A DNA stretch of 64,000 nt from Chitinophagaceae bacterium. GTDB lineage: Bacteria; Bacteroidota; Bacteroidia; Chitinophagales; Chitinophagaceae. The notes below the pieces were generated by a model. That model was not told the DNA's origin. It was given only the letters and a program-made list of their open reading frames with translations, and searched no databases. Location of the stretch: positions 372,001 through 436,000 of the forward strand of contig JADJKL010000002.1 in assembly GCA_016706055.1 (NCBI GenBank), written 5' to 3'. A program made the position numbers and the translations under genes. Shown piece after piece: positions 18,332 through 27,026 of the stretch (positions are counted from its first letter, which is position 1; each line of letters begins with the position of its first letter).

Positions 18332-20128
18332 ATGACTAAAAAGCCAAAAGAAAGTTATGAAGCAAGGTTAAATGTTCTTGCTAAAGAATTAAAACAATTG
18401 CAGCGTAATAAAAGAATCCTGACATGGAAAAGGCTTTTCTCTTTCCTTGGAGCAGTTGCTGCAATTTGGATTTTATCCGCTTATTCATGGATTTTAGCAA
18501 TTGCTGGTGGCATTATACTGATAAGTTTGTTTGTATATTTTGTATATAAAGATCTTGCCAATAGTAACTCCATAGAAAATTATTTGCTATTAATTTCAAT
18601 TAATAAAAAAGAACAAGCTGCTTTAAATTATCAATTTCTTGGTTTTCCTGATGGAGCCGAATGGAAACCTGCATTACATAATTATGCAAATGATTTGGAT
18701 ATTTTCGGCAGAGCTTCTTTGTATCAATATGCAAATAGAAGTACATCGGAGCAAGGAAATAAATTATTTGCCGATTGGTTGCTTTCTCCAGCAAATGTTG
18801 GTGTGATTAAAGAAAGGCAAGACAGCGTAAAAGAATTAGCACCGCAAATAGAATGGCGACAACAACTGCAGGCATTTGGTATAAATAATCAGCTGAAGTT
18901 GAAAACCGAAAAAAATATTCTTGATTGGCTAAATGAAGAAAGCAAGTTTATTAAGAATAAGTTCTGGGTAATATTAAGAATTGTATTTCCAATTCTAAGC
19001 TTCACAGTTTTAGGATTATATATTGCCGATGTTATTTCCTTTGACCGCTTTCTTCCAATCATATTGGGTTTCCTTTTCATTTCATACTGGGTTTCAAAGC
19101 AGATAATGCCGGATTATATAAGGCTTAACAAAATAACCGGCGAGTTGGAAACCTTGTCTTCAAGCATCAGTTGTATAGAAAATAAAGATTTTACAAGCCC
19201 TCTCCTCTTAACACTTAAAATGGATTTCAACTCAACTGAAACAAAAGCTTCTTCAACAATCAAAAATTTGAAAAAGATACTTGATCGCCTCGACTATCGA
19301 TTAAATCCAATAATATTTATTCCGCTTAGTGCTTTAGTCTGTTGGGATCTTCAACAAATTTTTGCGCTGGAAAACTGGAAACAAAAAAATAAAACAATCA
19401 CTGCTACCTGGTTTTCTTCATTGGCAAATTTTGAAGCTCTATCCAGCATTGCTAATCTTTCTTTTAATCATCCTGATTGGAGTTTCCCTGAAATAGTAAA
19501 TGATGATGCGGTATTTATTGGCGAAGAAATTGGCCATCCATTAATTCCAAAAGAAAAAAGAGTTACTAGTTCTTTTTCTACCAATGGTCTCAATCAAATC
19601 AGCCTTGTTACTGGTTCTAACATGGCAGGAAAAAGTACATTTTTGAGAAGCGTTGGAGTAAATATTGTTTTAGCCATGATGGGTTCTCCTGTTTGTGCCA
19701 AGCATATTTCCGTTTCTCATTTAAAAGTAATGAGCAGTATGAGGATAAGCGATAATTTGGAAGAAAGTACTTCTACATTTTATGCTGAGTTGAAAAAATT
19801 AAAAGAAATTATTGATGCAGTTTATGCGAACGAAAAAGCTTTCCTGCTGCTTGATGAAATTTTAAGAGGTACGAATTCTGCTGACAGGCATACAGGTTCT
19901 TCTGCCCTTTTAAAACAATTGATAAAACACAATGCGGCTGGCATTGTAGCAACACATGATTTAGAATTAGCAAAGCTATCAGAAGATTTTCCTTCCAACA
20001 TTCACAACTACCATTTTGATGTAAAAGTGAACAATGAAGAATTGTATTTTGACTATAAACTAAATAAAGGCATTTGCCGCAGCATGAATGCCTCTATTTT
20101 AATGAAAAAGATTGGAATAGAGCTTTAA
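18332..20128 (+). CDS. Membrane-anchored MutS-family ATPase
   Basis: A 598-residue protein combining membrane segments with the MutS C-terminal ATPase. There is an N-terminal hydrophobic pair at about residues 32-75 and a second pair at about 210-255. The ATPase has Walker A TGSNMAGKSTFLRS at about residue 427, then EESTSTFYAELKK, Walker B LLLDEILRGTNSADR and the VATHDLELA signature. The N-terminal mismatch-recognition domain of MutS1 is absent; a small lever/clamp-like helical part (LLSPANVGVIKERQDSV) remains. It is not MutS or MutS2; similar 'MutS-related' membrane proteins occur in Bacteroidota without known function. Convergent with rseP, with no gap between the stops. Confidence 0.85.
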   Translation: MTKKPKESYEARLNVLAKELKQLQRNKRILTWKRLFSFLGAVAAIWILSAYSWILAIAGGIILISLFVYFVYKDLANSNSIENYLLLISINKKEQAALNYQFLGFPDGAEWKPALHNYANDLDIFGRASLYQYANRSTSEQGNKLFADWLLSPANVGVIKERQDSVKELAPQIEWRQQLQAFGINNQLKLKTEKNILDWLNEESKFIKNKFWVILRIVFPILSFTVLGLYIADVISFDRFLPIILGFLFISYWVSKQIMPDYIRLNKITGELETLSSSISCIENKDFTSPLLLTLKMDFNSTETKASSTIKNLKKILDRLDYRLNPIIFIPLSALVCWDLQQIFALENWKQKNKTITATWFSSLANFEALSSIANLSFNHPDWSFPEIVNDDAVFIGEEIGHPLIPKEKRVTSSFSTNGLNQISLVTGSNMAGKSTFLRSVGVNIVLAMMGSPVCAKHISVSHLKVMSSMRISDNLEESTSTFYAELKKLKEIIDAVYANEKAFLLLDEILRGTNSADRHTGSSALLKQLIKHNAAGIVATHDLELAKLSEDFPSNIHNYHFDVKVNNEELYFDYKLNKGICRSMNASILMKKIGIEL

Positions 20129-21505
20129 CTATTTTCCCCAACCAAACCAGTCGTTACCATTGGCGTATAGCATCAAACCGAGTAATAAAACCATACCGAC
20201 AACTTGTGCATACTCCAGGAATTTTTCATTTGGCTTTCTTCTTGTAATCATTTCATACAAGGTAAACATTACATGGCCGCCATCCAATGCAGGAATAGGT
20301 AGCAAGTTCATAAATGCTAATATGATTGAAAGAAATGCTGTAATGTTCCAGAATGCTTCCCAACTCCAAGTGGTTGGAAATATAGAACCGATGGCTTTAA
20401 AACCACCAACGCCTTTATAAGCACCAGTTTTAGGATTTAATATTAATTTGAACTGATCAATATAATCTTTCAGCTTCTCACCAGCCTTTCTGAAACCTGC
20501 TGGGAATGCCGCAAAAAAACCGTACTTGGTTTTTGTAACACTATACACTCCCATACTGTCGTATTGCTCATAGTTGAGCATATAAATACCGACCCTTCCT
20601 TCCTCACTTACTTTACTTAGCAAGTTCAGAGTATCTGCTCCTCTTAAAACAGTAAGATTCACAGTACCTTTCTTATTTTTTTCAGCCACATCATTTATCT
20701 GATCCATAAACTGGATAGGCTGCCCTTGTACCGCAATAATGTTATCAAAAGCTTGCAATCCTGCCTGCTTACCAAAGGAAGTATCTTTTTCAGGAAATTC
20801 TCCTACGATACTTGGAACTCTTTCAATAATAAAAGGTCTTCGTTTTTTATCTCTACGAGTAATTATTTTATCTATTACGTTAACAGGTAATTCCAGATTG
20901 ATCACCTGATTATTTCTTTCTAATACTACTTTTCTACCACCAATTAATATTTTTGGTTGTACATCTTCAAAATATCGTATTGAGTCGCCATTAACAGAAA
21001 TTATTTTGTCGCCGTTTTGAAAACCAAGTTTCGTCATCAAAGTATCTGTAACCCAAATACCATTTTTTACACTTGCAATAGGTGTTTTCTTTTCACCCCA
21101 AATCATCAATATGAATGCATAAATTACAAATGCAGTTAATACATTCATGATAACGCCTCCTAACATCACTATCAATCGTTGCCAAGCTGGTTTGCTTCTA
21201 AATTCCCATTCCTGCGGTGGTTGCTTCAAAGCTTCTTTATCCATACTCTCATCAATCATTCCGGATATTTTTACATATCCACCCAAAGGCAACCAACCAA
21301 TGCCGTAAACCGTATCACCAATTTTCTTTTTAAAAATGGCAAACCAGGGATCAAAGAATAGAAAGAATTTTTCTACACGGCATTTAAACCAACGAGCCGT
21401 TATATAATGGCCAAACTCATGCAGAATAACCAATAATGATAATGCCAGCAATAATTGTCCGGCTTGCAATCCTACATTCGACCAGTTAATAGCTAATAAA
21501 TTCAT
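20129..21505 (-). CDS. rseP: Site-2 protease RseP-like (M50) zinc metalloprotease
   Basis: An intramembrane metalloprotease of the RseP family, 458 aa. The zinc motif HEFGH is at residues 29-33 in the first membrane helix, followed by the LPLGGYVKISGM signature. PDZ-like regions lie in the middle (GFQNGDKIISVNGD, KQAGLQAFDNIIAVQG), and the C-terminal membrane motif NLLPIPALDGGH supplies the third zinc ligand. In other bacteria it cleaves anti-sigma factors or signal peptides in the inner membrane. Its ATG overlaps the dxr stop (ATGA), the common Bacteroidota pairing dxr-rseP. The frame is intact. Confidence 0.95.
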   Translation of the reverse strand: MNLLAINWSNVGLQAGQLLLALSLLVILHEFGHYITARWFKCRVEKFFLFFDPWFAIFKKKIGDTVYGIGWLPLGGYVKISGMIDESMDKEALKQPPQEWEFRSKPAWQRLIVMLGGVIMNVLTAFVIYAFILMIWGEKKTPIASVKNGIWVTDTLMTKLGFQNGDKIISVNGDSIRYFEDVQPKILIGGRKVVLERNNQVINLELPVNVIDKIITRRDKKRRPFIIERVPSIVGEFPEKDTSFGKQAGLQAFDNIIAVQGQPIQFMDQINDVAEKNKKGTVNLTVLRGADTLNLLSKVSEEGRVGIYMLNYEQYDSMGVYSVTKTKYGFFAAFPAGFRKAGEKLKDYIDQFKLILNPKTGAYKGVGGFKAIGSIFPTTWSWEAFWNITAFLSIILAFMNLLPIPALDGGHVMFTLYEMITRRKPNEKFLEYAQVVGMVLLLGLMLYANGNDWFGWGK

Positions 21506-22641
21506 AGTAAGTTTATAAAAGAAGTCCTATTTATATCAGGGAAAAATAAGTGTCTAAAGTTGAATTTCATTGTTTTTTCAATCAAATCCGTCATGTCAAG
21601 AAAGTTAATTCTGTTTCGTAAAAAAGCAAAAACAGCTATTTCATTTGCAGCATTCATTATGCAAGGAAGGTTGCCAGCTTTGTTCAATGCTTCTTCCGCC
21701 AAAGCTAAATTTCTGAATGTTTTCACATCAGGTTCTTCAAACGACAGCGTAGTAATTTTTTTAAAATCCATTCTCGGAAAATCATTCTTAATTCGCTGTG
21801 GAAAAGTCAAAGCATATTGTATAGGCAACTTCATATCCGGCAAACCCATTTGTGCTTTTACACTTCCATCTTCAAACTGCACCATGCTATGAATAATACT
21901 TTGTGGATGAATTACCACCTGCACCTGTTCGGGTTTTAAATTAAATAACCATTTAGCTTCAATCATCTCCAGCCCTTTATTCATTAAAGTAGCAGAGTCA
22001 ATAGTAATTTTTGCACCCATACTCCAATTGGGATGTTGCAATGCATGTTCTCTTTTTACATTAACAAGATAGTTTGGTTTGCGTCCGATAAATGGACCGC
22101 CCGATGCTGTAAGAATTACTTTCTCTATTTTGTTTCTTGTTTCACCAATCAGACATTGAAAAATTGCTGAATGTTCAGAATCAACAGGAATTATTGGTAC
22201 CCGGTTCTCCACTGCTTTCCGCATGATGATATCACCAGCAACAACTAATGTTTCTTTATTTGCTAAAGCGATTGCTTTGCCATTCTCAATTGCTTTTAAT
22301 GTTGGTCGCAAACCTGCATAGCCAACAATAGCAGCCAGCATCAAATCATAACAATCCATTGATGCCACTTCTTCCAAAGCTTTCTCCCCGGCAAATACTT
22401 TAATATCAGTAGAGGCTAATGCGTCTTTTACTGCGGCATACTTTTTATCATCACCAATAACAACAATATTGGGATTAAATTTTAAAGCCTGTTCAATTAA
22501 TAACTCATCATTGTTATGCGCAGTTAAAACCTCTGCCGAAAACAAGGAAGGATTTTCAGCTATTACTTCGAGTGCCTGTGTGCCTATTGATCCGGTAGAA
22601 CCGAAAATGGCAATTCTTTTAATAGTTTGTTGCGAACTCAT
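21502..22641 (-). CDS. dxr: 1-deoxy-D-xylulose 5-phosphate reductoisomerase
   Basis: Second enzyme of the MEP isoprenoid pathway: NADPH-dependent conversion of DXP to MEP. It has the Rossmann motif FGSTGSIGTQALEVI, NKETLVVAGD, the metal- and substrate-binding region VDSEHSAIFQCL, TASGGPF, HPNWSMGAKITIDSATLMNKGLE (split here as HPNWSMG / DSATLMNKG) and VIHPQSIIHSMV. The last 20 residues (after IEKTMKFNF) do not look like the usual C-terminus with its P-T-L-x-D-Y and E-T-R residues. A shifted frame at about 21540-21560 reads TLDTYF, so an indel pair there is possible. Its stop overlaps the rseP start by four bases, and its own start overlaps the GH3-family gene's stop. Confidence 0.94.
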   Translation of the reverse strand: MSSQQTIKRIAIFGSTGSIGTQALEVIAENPSLFSAEVLTAHNNDELLIEQALKFNPNIVVIGDDKKYAAVKDALASTDIKVFAGEKALEEVASMDCYDLMLAAIVGYAGLRPTLKAIENGKAIALANKETLVVAGDIIMRKAVENRVPIIPVDSEHSAIFQCLIGETRNKIEKVILTASGGPFIGRKPNYLVNVKREHALQHPNWSMGAKITIDSATLMNKGLEMIEAKWLFNLKPEQVQVVIHPQSIIHSMVQFEDGSVKAQMGLPDMKLPIQYALTFPQRIKNDFPRMDFKKITTLSFEEPDVKTFRNLALAEEALNKAGNLPCIMNAANEIAVFAFLRNRINFLDMTDLIEKTMKFNFRHLFFPDINRTSFINLL

Positions 22642-24167
22642 TTTTGTTTGATTATATAATTAATTAAATGTTTTCTACTCGTCCACTTTATCAGTTCATC
22701 GGCTATCTTTCGGTCATTGCTCAATCTTGGCACTTTATTTTGCCCACCTAATTTACCGATTGATTTCATGTAATCAATAAAACCATTTTTACGGACTGTA
22801 TTTATTTTTAACGGAGATAAAATATTCCCTCCGATAAGATCATCATAATAAACATTCTTTTCCCGGAGATGCTGGTCTAAACGGGAAGCAAATCGTTGTA
22901 AGTCATCCGGTTTGTTTTCAAATTCTGCATACCATTCATGATAGGACTTTCCTTCATCGCTGCTAACAAAAGGAGCAACAGTAAATTCAGTTACATACAC
23001 ATTTTCCTCTTTCGCAGCTTTCAGCATACAAGCTTCCACTTCTTCACCAATTACATGTTCACCAAACGCAGAAATAAAATGCTTCGTCCGCCCAGTTACA
23101 ATCAATCGATACGGATCAACAGATAAAAACTTAACTGTATCTCCCAAATTATAACCCCAGAGTCCTGCATTACTATTAATAATCATTGCATAGTTCTCTC
23201 CCACTTTCACATCCTTTAAAGAAAACCTTGTCGGGTTTTCATTAGCAATTTCTCCTGCAGGAACAAATTCATAGAATATGCCGCTGTTACTATTTAATAA
23301 TAATCCTTCTGCTTCCTGCGAATCCTGGAAAGCAAAAAAACCTTCACTAGCCGGGAACAATTCAATCGTATCAATTTTACGGCCGATGCTCTCCATTAAT
23401 TTTGCTCTGTAAGGTTCAAAATTTACGCCGCCCTGTACCATTACACTAAAATTTGGAAACAGTTCACCAACTTTCTTGCCGCTTCTCTTCATTAATTCAT
23501 CGAAATACATCTGCATCCATGGCGGAATACCACTAATCAGCGTCATGTTCTGGCTGATTGTTTCATCAACAATCTTATTTAGTTTAGTTTCCCAATCTTC
23601 AATACAATTTGTTTCAAAAGATGGTAATTGATTAGTTCGAAGGTATTTTGGCACATGATGGTTTACAATGCCGCTCAATCTGCCAGTTGGAATACCGCCA
23701 ACCCTTTCTAAAACCGGAGAACCAGACAGGAATATCATTTTCCCATCAGCAAATTTGGTATTACCCGTTTCCGCCATATAGCACAGAAGAGCATTCCGGG
23801 CTGTATTAATATGGTTTGGTATAGAATCTTTGGTAATCGGGATATATTTTGTGCCGCTTGTAGTGCCAGAGGTTTTGGCTAAATAGATGGGTTTGCCCTT
23901 CCAAAGCACATTATGCTTGCCTTCCTTCACTTTTTCCACCCAAGGCTTCATTTGTTCATAATCCCTGATCGGGACTGCCTGCCTGAATTCTTCGTAAGAA
24001 TTTACCTTAGCAAAGCCGGATTCTTTACCAAAATCAGTAATTCGACCAGTTTTTATAAGATTTTTGAGAATATTTTCCTGATCAGCAACGGCCGTAACCA
24101 TCCCTTTGCGGACACCTTTATATATAAATGAGGCGAATGGTTTAGCTAAGAAGGACTTGATTTTCAT
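22638..24167 (-). CDS. GH3 auxin-responsive promoter family protein (acyl-adenylating type)
   Basis: A 509-residue protein of the GH3 family (plant JAR1/auxin amido synthetase-like ANL adenylation fold). Visible motifs are AKTSGTTSGTKYIPIT (P-loop-like ATP motif), FPASEGFFAFQ and NLGDTVKFLSVDPYRLIVTGRTKHFISAFGEHV (here given in pieces: LGDTVKF, VTGRTKH, AFGEHV). In plants these enzymes conjugate amino acids to acyl acids; bacterial function is unknown. A longer frame opens at 24374, but it would cover the rplU promoter. The start ATG at 24167 (MKIKSFLAKPFASFIYKG) is preferred. Head of a three-gene unit with dxr and rseP, with ATGA overlaps at both joints. Confidence 0.85.
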   Translation of the reverse strand: MKIKSFLAKPFASFIYKGVRKGMVTAVADQENILKNLIKTGRITDFGKESGFAKVNSYEEFRQAVPIRDYEQMKPWVEKVKEGKHNVLWKGKPIYLAKTSGTTSGTKYIPITKDSIPNHINTARNALLCYMAETGNTKFADGKMIFLSGSPVLERVGGIPTGRLSGIVNHHVPKYLRTNQLPSFETNCIEDWETKLNKIVDETISQNMTLISGIPPWMQMYFDELMKRSGKKVGELFPNFSVMVQGGVNFEPYRAKLMESIGRKIDTIELFPASEGFFAFQDSQEAEGLLLNSNSGIFYEFVPAGEIANENPTRFSLKDVKVGENYAMIINSNAGLWGYNLGDTVKFLSVDPYRLIVTGRTKHFISAFGEHVIGEEVEACMLKAAKEENVYVTEFTVAPFVSSDEGKSYHEWYAEFENKPDDLQRFASRLDQHLREKNVYYDDLIGGNILSPLKINTVRKNGFIDYMKSIGKLGGQNKVPRLSNDRKIADELIKWTSRKHLINYIIKQK

Positions 24168-24264
24168 ACACAATTCAATAGAAACCTTGATAAGACCTGC
24201 AAATATAACAGATACTGGGGCAATTTGGTAGGGCAATAAATGTTCATAAATCTTTGATTTTCCG

Positions 24265-24295
24265 TTTGCGGCTTCAATATTTCCCCGTACCTTCG
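24265..24295 (+). promoter_or_regulatory. Candidate promoter of the rplU-rpmA operon
   Basis: TTTG (24265-24268), then 19 bases, then TACCTTCG (24288-24295). This fits the Bacteroidota -33/-7 pattern (TTTG, 19-21 bp, TAnnTTTG) with one mismatch and lies 20 bp before the rplU ATG. Confidence 0.6.
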
Positions 24296-24315
24296 CCGTC
24301 CTAATTTTTAAGATT

Positions 24316-24606
24316 ATGATAGCCGTTATTAAAATAGCTGGACAGCAATTTAAAGTAGAAAAAGACCAAACCATTTATACTCCACGAGTGGAAGGAAATG
24401 CTGGCGATAAAGTAGAAGGTATTGAAGTTCTATTGGCATCTGCTGATGGAAAATTATCAGCAGGTATAACAGTTGCTGCTGAGATTGTTGACCAAGTAAA
24501 AGGTGATACTGTAATTGCTTACAAGCAAAAAAGAAGAAAAGGTTTTCACAAAAAGAAAGGTCATCGTACGGCTTACACAAAAATCAAAGTAACCAATATT
24601 GCTTAA
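24316..24606 (+). CDS. rplU: 50S ribosomal protein L21
   Basis: Ribosomal large-subunit protein that binds 23S rRNA and contacts L20. The 96-residue sequence is typical: MIAVIKIAGQQFKVEKDQ, a central EVLLASADGKLSAG segment and the basic KQKRRKGFHKKKGHR tail ending TKIKVTNI. The next gene is rpmA, 45 bp downstream, as in most bacteria. Confidence 0.97.
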   Translation: MIAVIKIAGQQFKVEKDQTIYTPRVEGNAGDKVEGIEVLLASADGKLSAGITVAAEIVDQVKGDTVIAYKQKRRKGFHKKKGHRTAYTKIKVTNIA

Positions 24607-24651
24607 TTGCAATTTGAATAACCAACGTATTAATTTTTAAAACTTCGAGAT

Positions 24652-24918
24652 ATGGCACATAAAAAAGGTGAAGGTAGCGTAAAGAATAACCGTGACTCAC
24701 AAAGCAAACGCCTTGGTGTAAAAATTTTTGGTGGCCAACCTGCACTATCAGGAAACATTATTGTTCGCCAACGTGGCACTGTTTATCATCCTGGAAAAAA
24801 TGTTGGTCTTGGAAAAGACTTTACATTATTTGCATTAACGGATGGTCTTGTTGAATTCCGTAAAGGAAAAAAAGACAGAACAACAGTTTCTGTTGCAGCG
24901 GTTCAAGCATCAGCTTAA
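24652..24918 (+). CDS. rpmA: 50S ribosomal protein L27
   Basis: An 88-residue ribosomal protein near the peptidyl transferase centre. Its start [20 protein letters not shown] and the middle [18 protein letters not shown] are diagnostic. There is no N-terminal extension of the Firmicutes type, so no processing is expected. Cotranscribed with rplU. Confidence 0.97.
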   Translation: MAHKKGEGSVKNNRDSQSKRLGVKIFGGQPALSGNIIVRQRGTVYHPGKNVGLGKDFTLFALTDGLVEFRKGKKDRTTVSVAAVQASA

Positions 24919-25022
24919 TTACCTTGTTTAGAATTTTGTGGAAAAAAAATTTGGGTAGTATTAAATAATTCTTATTTTTACTACGTTAATCCATTATTTA
25001 CTAACATTAAATTCTAAACAAA

Positions 25023-25166
25023 ATGGCAACAAAGAAAAAAGCAGCTAAAAAGAAAGCAGCTCCTAAAAAGAAAGCAGCTCCTAAAAAAGCAGCTAAGAAA
25101 GCAGCTAAAAAGAAAGCAGCTCCTAAAAAGAAAGCGGCTAAGAAGAAAGCAGCTAAAAAGAAATAA
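25023..25166 (+). CDS. Histone H1-like Lys/Ala/Pro-rich DNA-binding mini-protein, 47 aa
   Basis: ATG at 25023 to TAA at 25166 encodes MATKKKAAKKKAAPKKKAAP, followed by more KKAAKK(K)AAP repeats and ending AAKKK. The protein contains only K, A and P after the first residues, like the C-terminal tail of histone H1 or chlamydial Hc1 and the AlgP type. It should be disordered, strongly basic and bind DNA, probably contributing to nucleoid compaction. At DNA level the gene is a set of near-exact AAGAAAGCAGCTCCTAAA repeats and may vary in length between strains. It follows rpmA by about 100 bp and has its own terminator. Small genes of this kind are common in Bacteroidota. Confidence 0.8.
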   Translation: MATKKKAAKKKAAPKKKAAPKKAAKKAAKKKAAPKKKAAKKKAAKKK

Positions 25167-25189
25167 GTTTAAGCAATTAAACAAATTGA

Positions 25190-25218
25190 AAGTCCTGATT
25201 TTATCGGGACTTTTTTTT
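25190..25218 (+). terminator. Rho-independent terminator after the histone-like gene
   Basis: AGTCCTGAT (25191-25199) pairs with ATCGGGACT (25203-25211), with one G-U pair and a three-base loop, followed by T7. It lies 24 bp past the stop of the H1-like gene. Confidence 0.88.
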
Positions 25219-25248
25219 ATGCCCTGTTTATAATGCTAAATTTGACAC

Positions 25249-26969
25249 ATGGATAATGCTGCCATTGCCGACAATTTTGCACTGCTCGCCAAACTGATGG
25301 ATATACATGGCGAAAACTCCTTTAAGTCGAAAACCTTTGCTGTAGCGGCTTTCAACATAGAGAAGCTACCGATGCAATTAAAAGATACGCCACGGGAAAA
25401 ACTCTTTAACATAAAAGGAATTGGAGAAAGTACGGGCAAAAAAGTGGCCGAAATGATCGACACAGGCAAGCTCGAAGTGCTTAGTGAATACATTAATAAT
25501 ACTCCGCCTGGTGTAATTGAAATGCTGAATATAAAAGGAATCGGTCCAAAAAAAATCAATACTATTTGGAAAGAAATGGAAATTGAATCGCTTGGCGAAT
25601 TGCTTTATGCATGTAATGAAAATAGGTTAACACTCTTCAAAGGCTTTGGAGAAAAGACACAAAAAAATGTTCAGGAAGCAATCGAATTCTATTTTCAGAA
25701 TCAGGGACATTTTTTATTTGCGCAGCTAAATGATGTTTTTCCGCAGATTGAAGCCTATTTGAAAAAATTATTTTCGCCAGAAAAAGTGATGCAAACTGGT
25801 GCATACAGAAGACATGCATTAACGATTGAAGAATTAGAATTTGTAATAAATGAAACAAACGAAACCGTAAAACCAAAATTTGAAACAGCACAACCACCTG
25901 AGTTACTGGAAGAAACCGACGACAACCTCTTATATAAATTGAAGACCGGATTAAAGCTTCGTTTATACACCGGCGAACAAAATATTATAGAACGGCAATT
26001 TGTAACAACAGGTTCGCCAGAATTTATTGATGCTTTCCAAAAGCATTTCCAACAATTGATTATTCTAAATCGAAAACCGAAGATGAAATTTTTTCTGCTG
26101 CAAGCATTCCTTACATCGTTCCCTGTATGAGGGAAACGGAAACGATTATTGAAAGAGCAAAGAATAATAAATTACCTAATCTTATACAAACAGAAGATAT
26201 CCGTTCCATTATTCACAGTCATAGTAATTGGAGTGATGGAAGTAATACGTTGGAAGAAATGGCGGATGAATGTATCAAACGGGGATTTGAATACCTCGTT
26301 ATCTCCGATCACTCACAGTCTGCGTTTTATGCCAATGGATTGAAAGAAGATCGGATTATTGCCCAGCAGAAGCAAATAGATGAGCTGAATGCAAGATTTG
26401 CACTCCAACCTTCGTCTCGTTTGGAACGAGACTCCGGTGGACAAGCTTTCAAAATCTTCAAAAGCATTGAAAGTGATATTTTATATGATGGGAAGTTGGA
26501 CTACCCCGACCATATTCTGAAAACATTCGATCTGGTGATAGCTTCTGTACATAGCATTCTTAAAATGACGGAAGAAAAAGCGATGAAGCGGCTAATTACA
26601 GCCATTGAAAATCCGTACACCACTATTCTAGGGCATATGACCGGAAGGCTTTTACTAAGCCGTAATGGTTATCCAGTTGACCATAAGAAAATAATAGAAG
26701 CCTGTGCCGCCAACAATGTTGTAATTGAATTGAATGCACATCCTCGCCGTTTGGATATTGACTGGAAATGGATTGATTATGCTATTGAAAAAAATGTATT
26801 GTTATCTATTGACCCAGACGCCCATTCCTTAGATGGATATGATGATATTAAATATGGAGTACTGGCTGCGCAAAAAGGTGGGATGACAAAAGAGAATAAC
26901 CTGAGTAGTTTTGGATTGAAAGAGTTTGAGGAGTGGTTAGGGAAGAATAGGGAATTGAAAGGAGTTTAA
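25249..26969 (+). CDS. polX: PolX-like protein with PHP phosphoesterase domain, frameshifted
   Basis: Homologue of bacterial DNA polymerase/3'-5' exonuclease PolX. The N-terminal helix-hairpin-helix 8-kDa region (FNIKGIGESTGKKVAEM, NIKGIGPKKIN) is followed by a palm-like region and a C-terminal PHP domain with metal residues in HSHSNWSDG, VISDHSQS, ELNAHPRRLD and IDPDAHSLDG. The direct frame stops at 26130. One base missing near the AAA at 26067-26069 links it to the frame opening upstream of 26127 (SKTEDEIFSAASIPYIVP precedes MRETETII). Corrected length is 573 aa, as for B. subtilis PolX. The palm lacks the D-x-D (TIEELEFVI here), so polymerase activity is doubtful. A 15-residue insertion at 26402-26446 contains a palindrome. 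Confidence 0.9.
26414..26432. repeat. Palindromic element inserted in frame within polX
   Basis: GTCTCGTT-TGG-AACGAGAC is a perfect 8-bp inverted repeat. It lies in a stretch of about 45 bases encoding LQPSSRLERDSGGQA, which interrupts the conserved PHP sequence between LNARFA and FKIFKSIESD. The arms match those of the intergenic palindromes at 56887-57008 (GTTTCGTT/AACGAAAC) except for one compensatory base pair. Confidence 0.6.
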
Positions 26970-27026
26970 GTTTATTTTGTAAAAATGGAGTCAAACCTCA
27001 ATTAACAAATACAATCAAACAATCGA

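Noticed and set aside
22638..24374. Longer GH3-family protein starting at 24374
   Set aside because: The extra 69 residues would lie on top of the divergent rplU promoter and start codon, and the family start MKIKSFLAKPF at 24167 fits better.
25023..25166. Possible tandem-repeat array or CRISPR-like repeat
   Set aside because: The repeats are codons of a Lys/Ala/Pro-rich protein in one open frame; there are no spacers of constant length.
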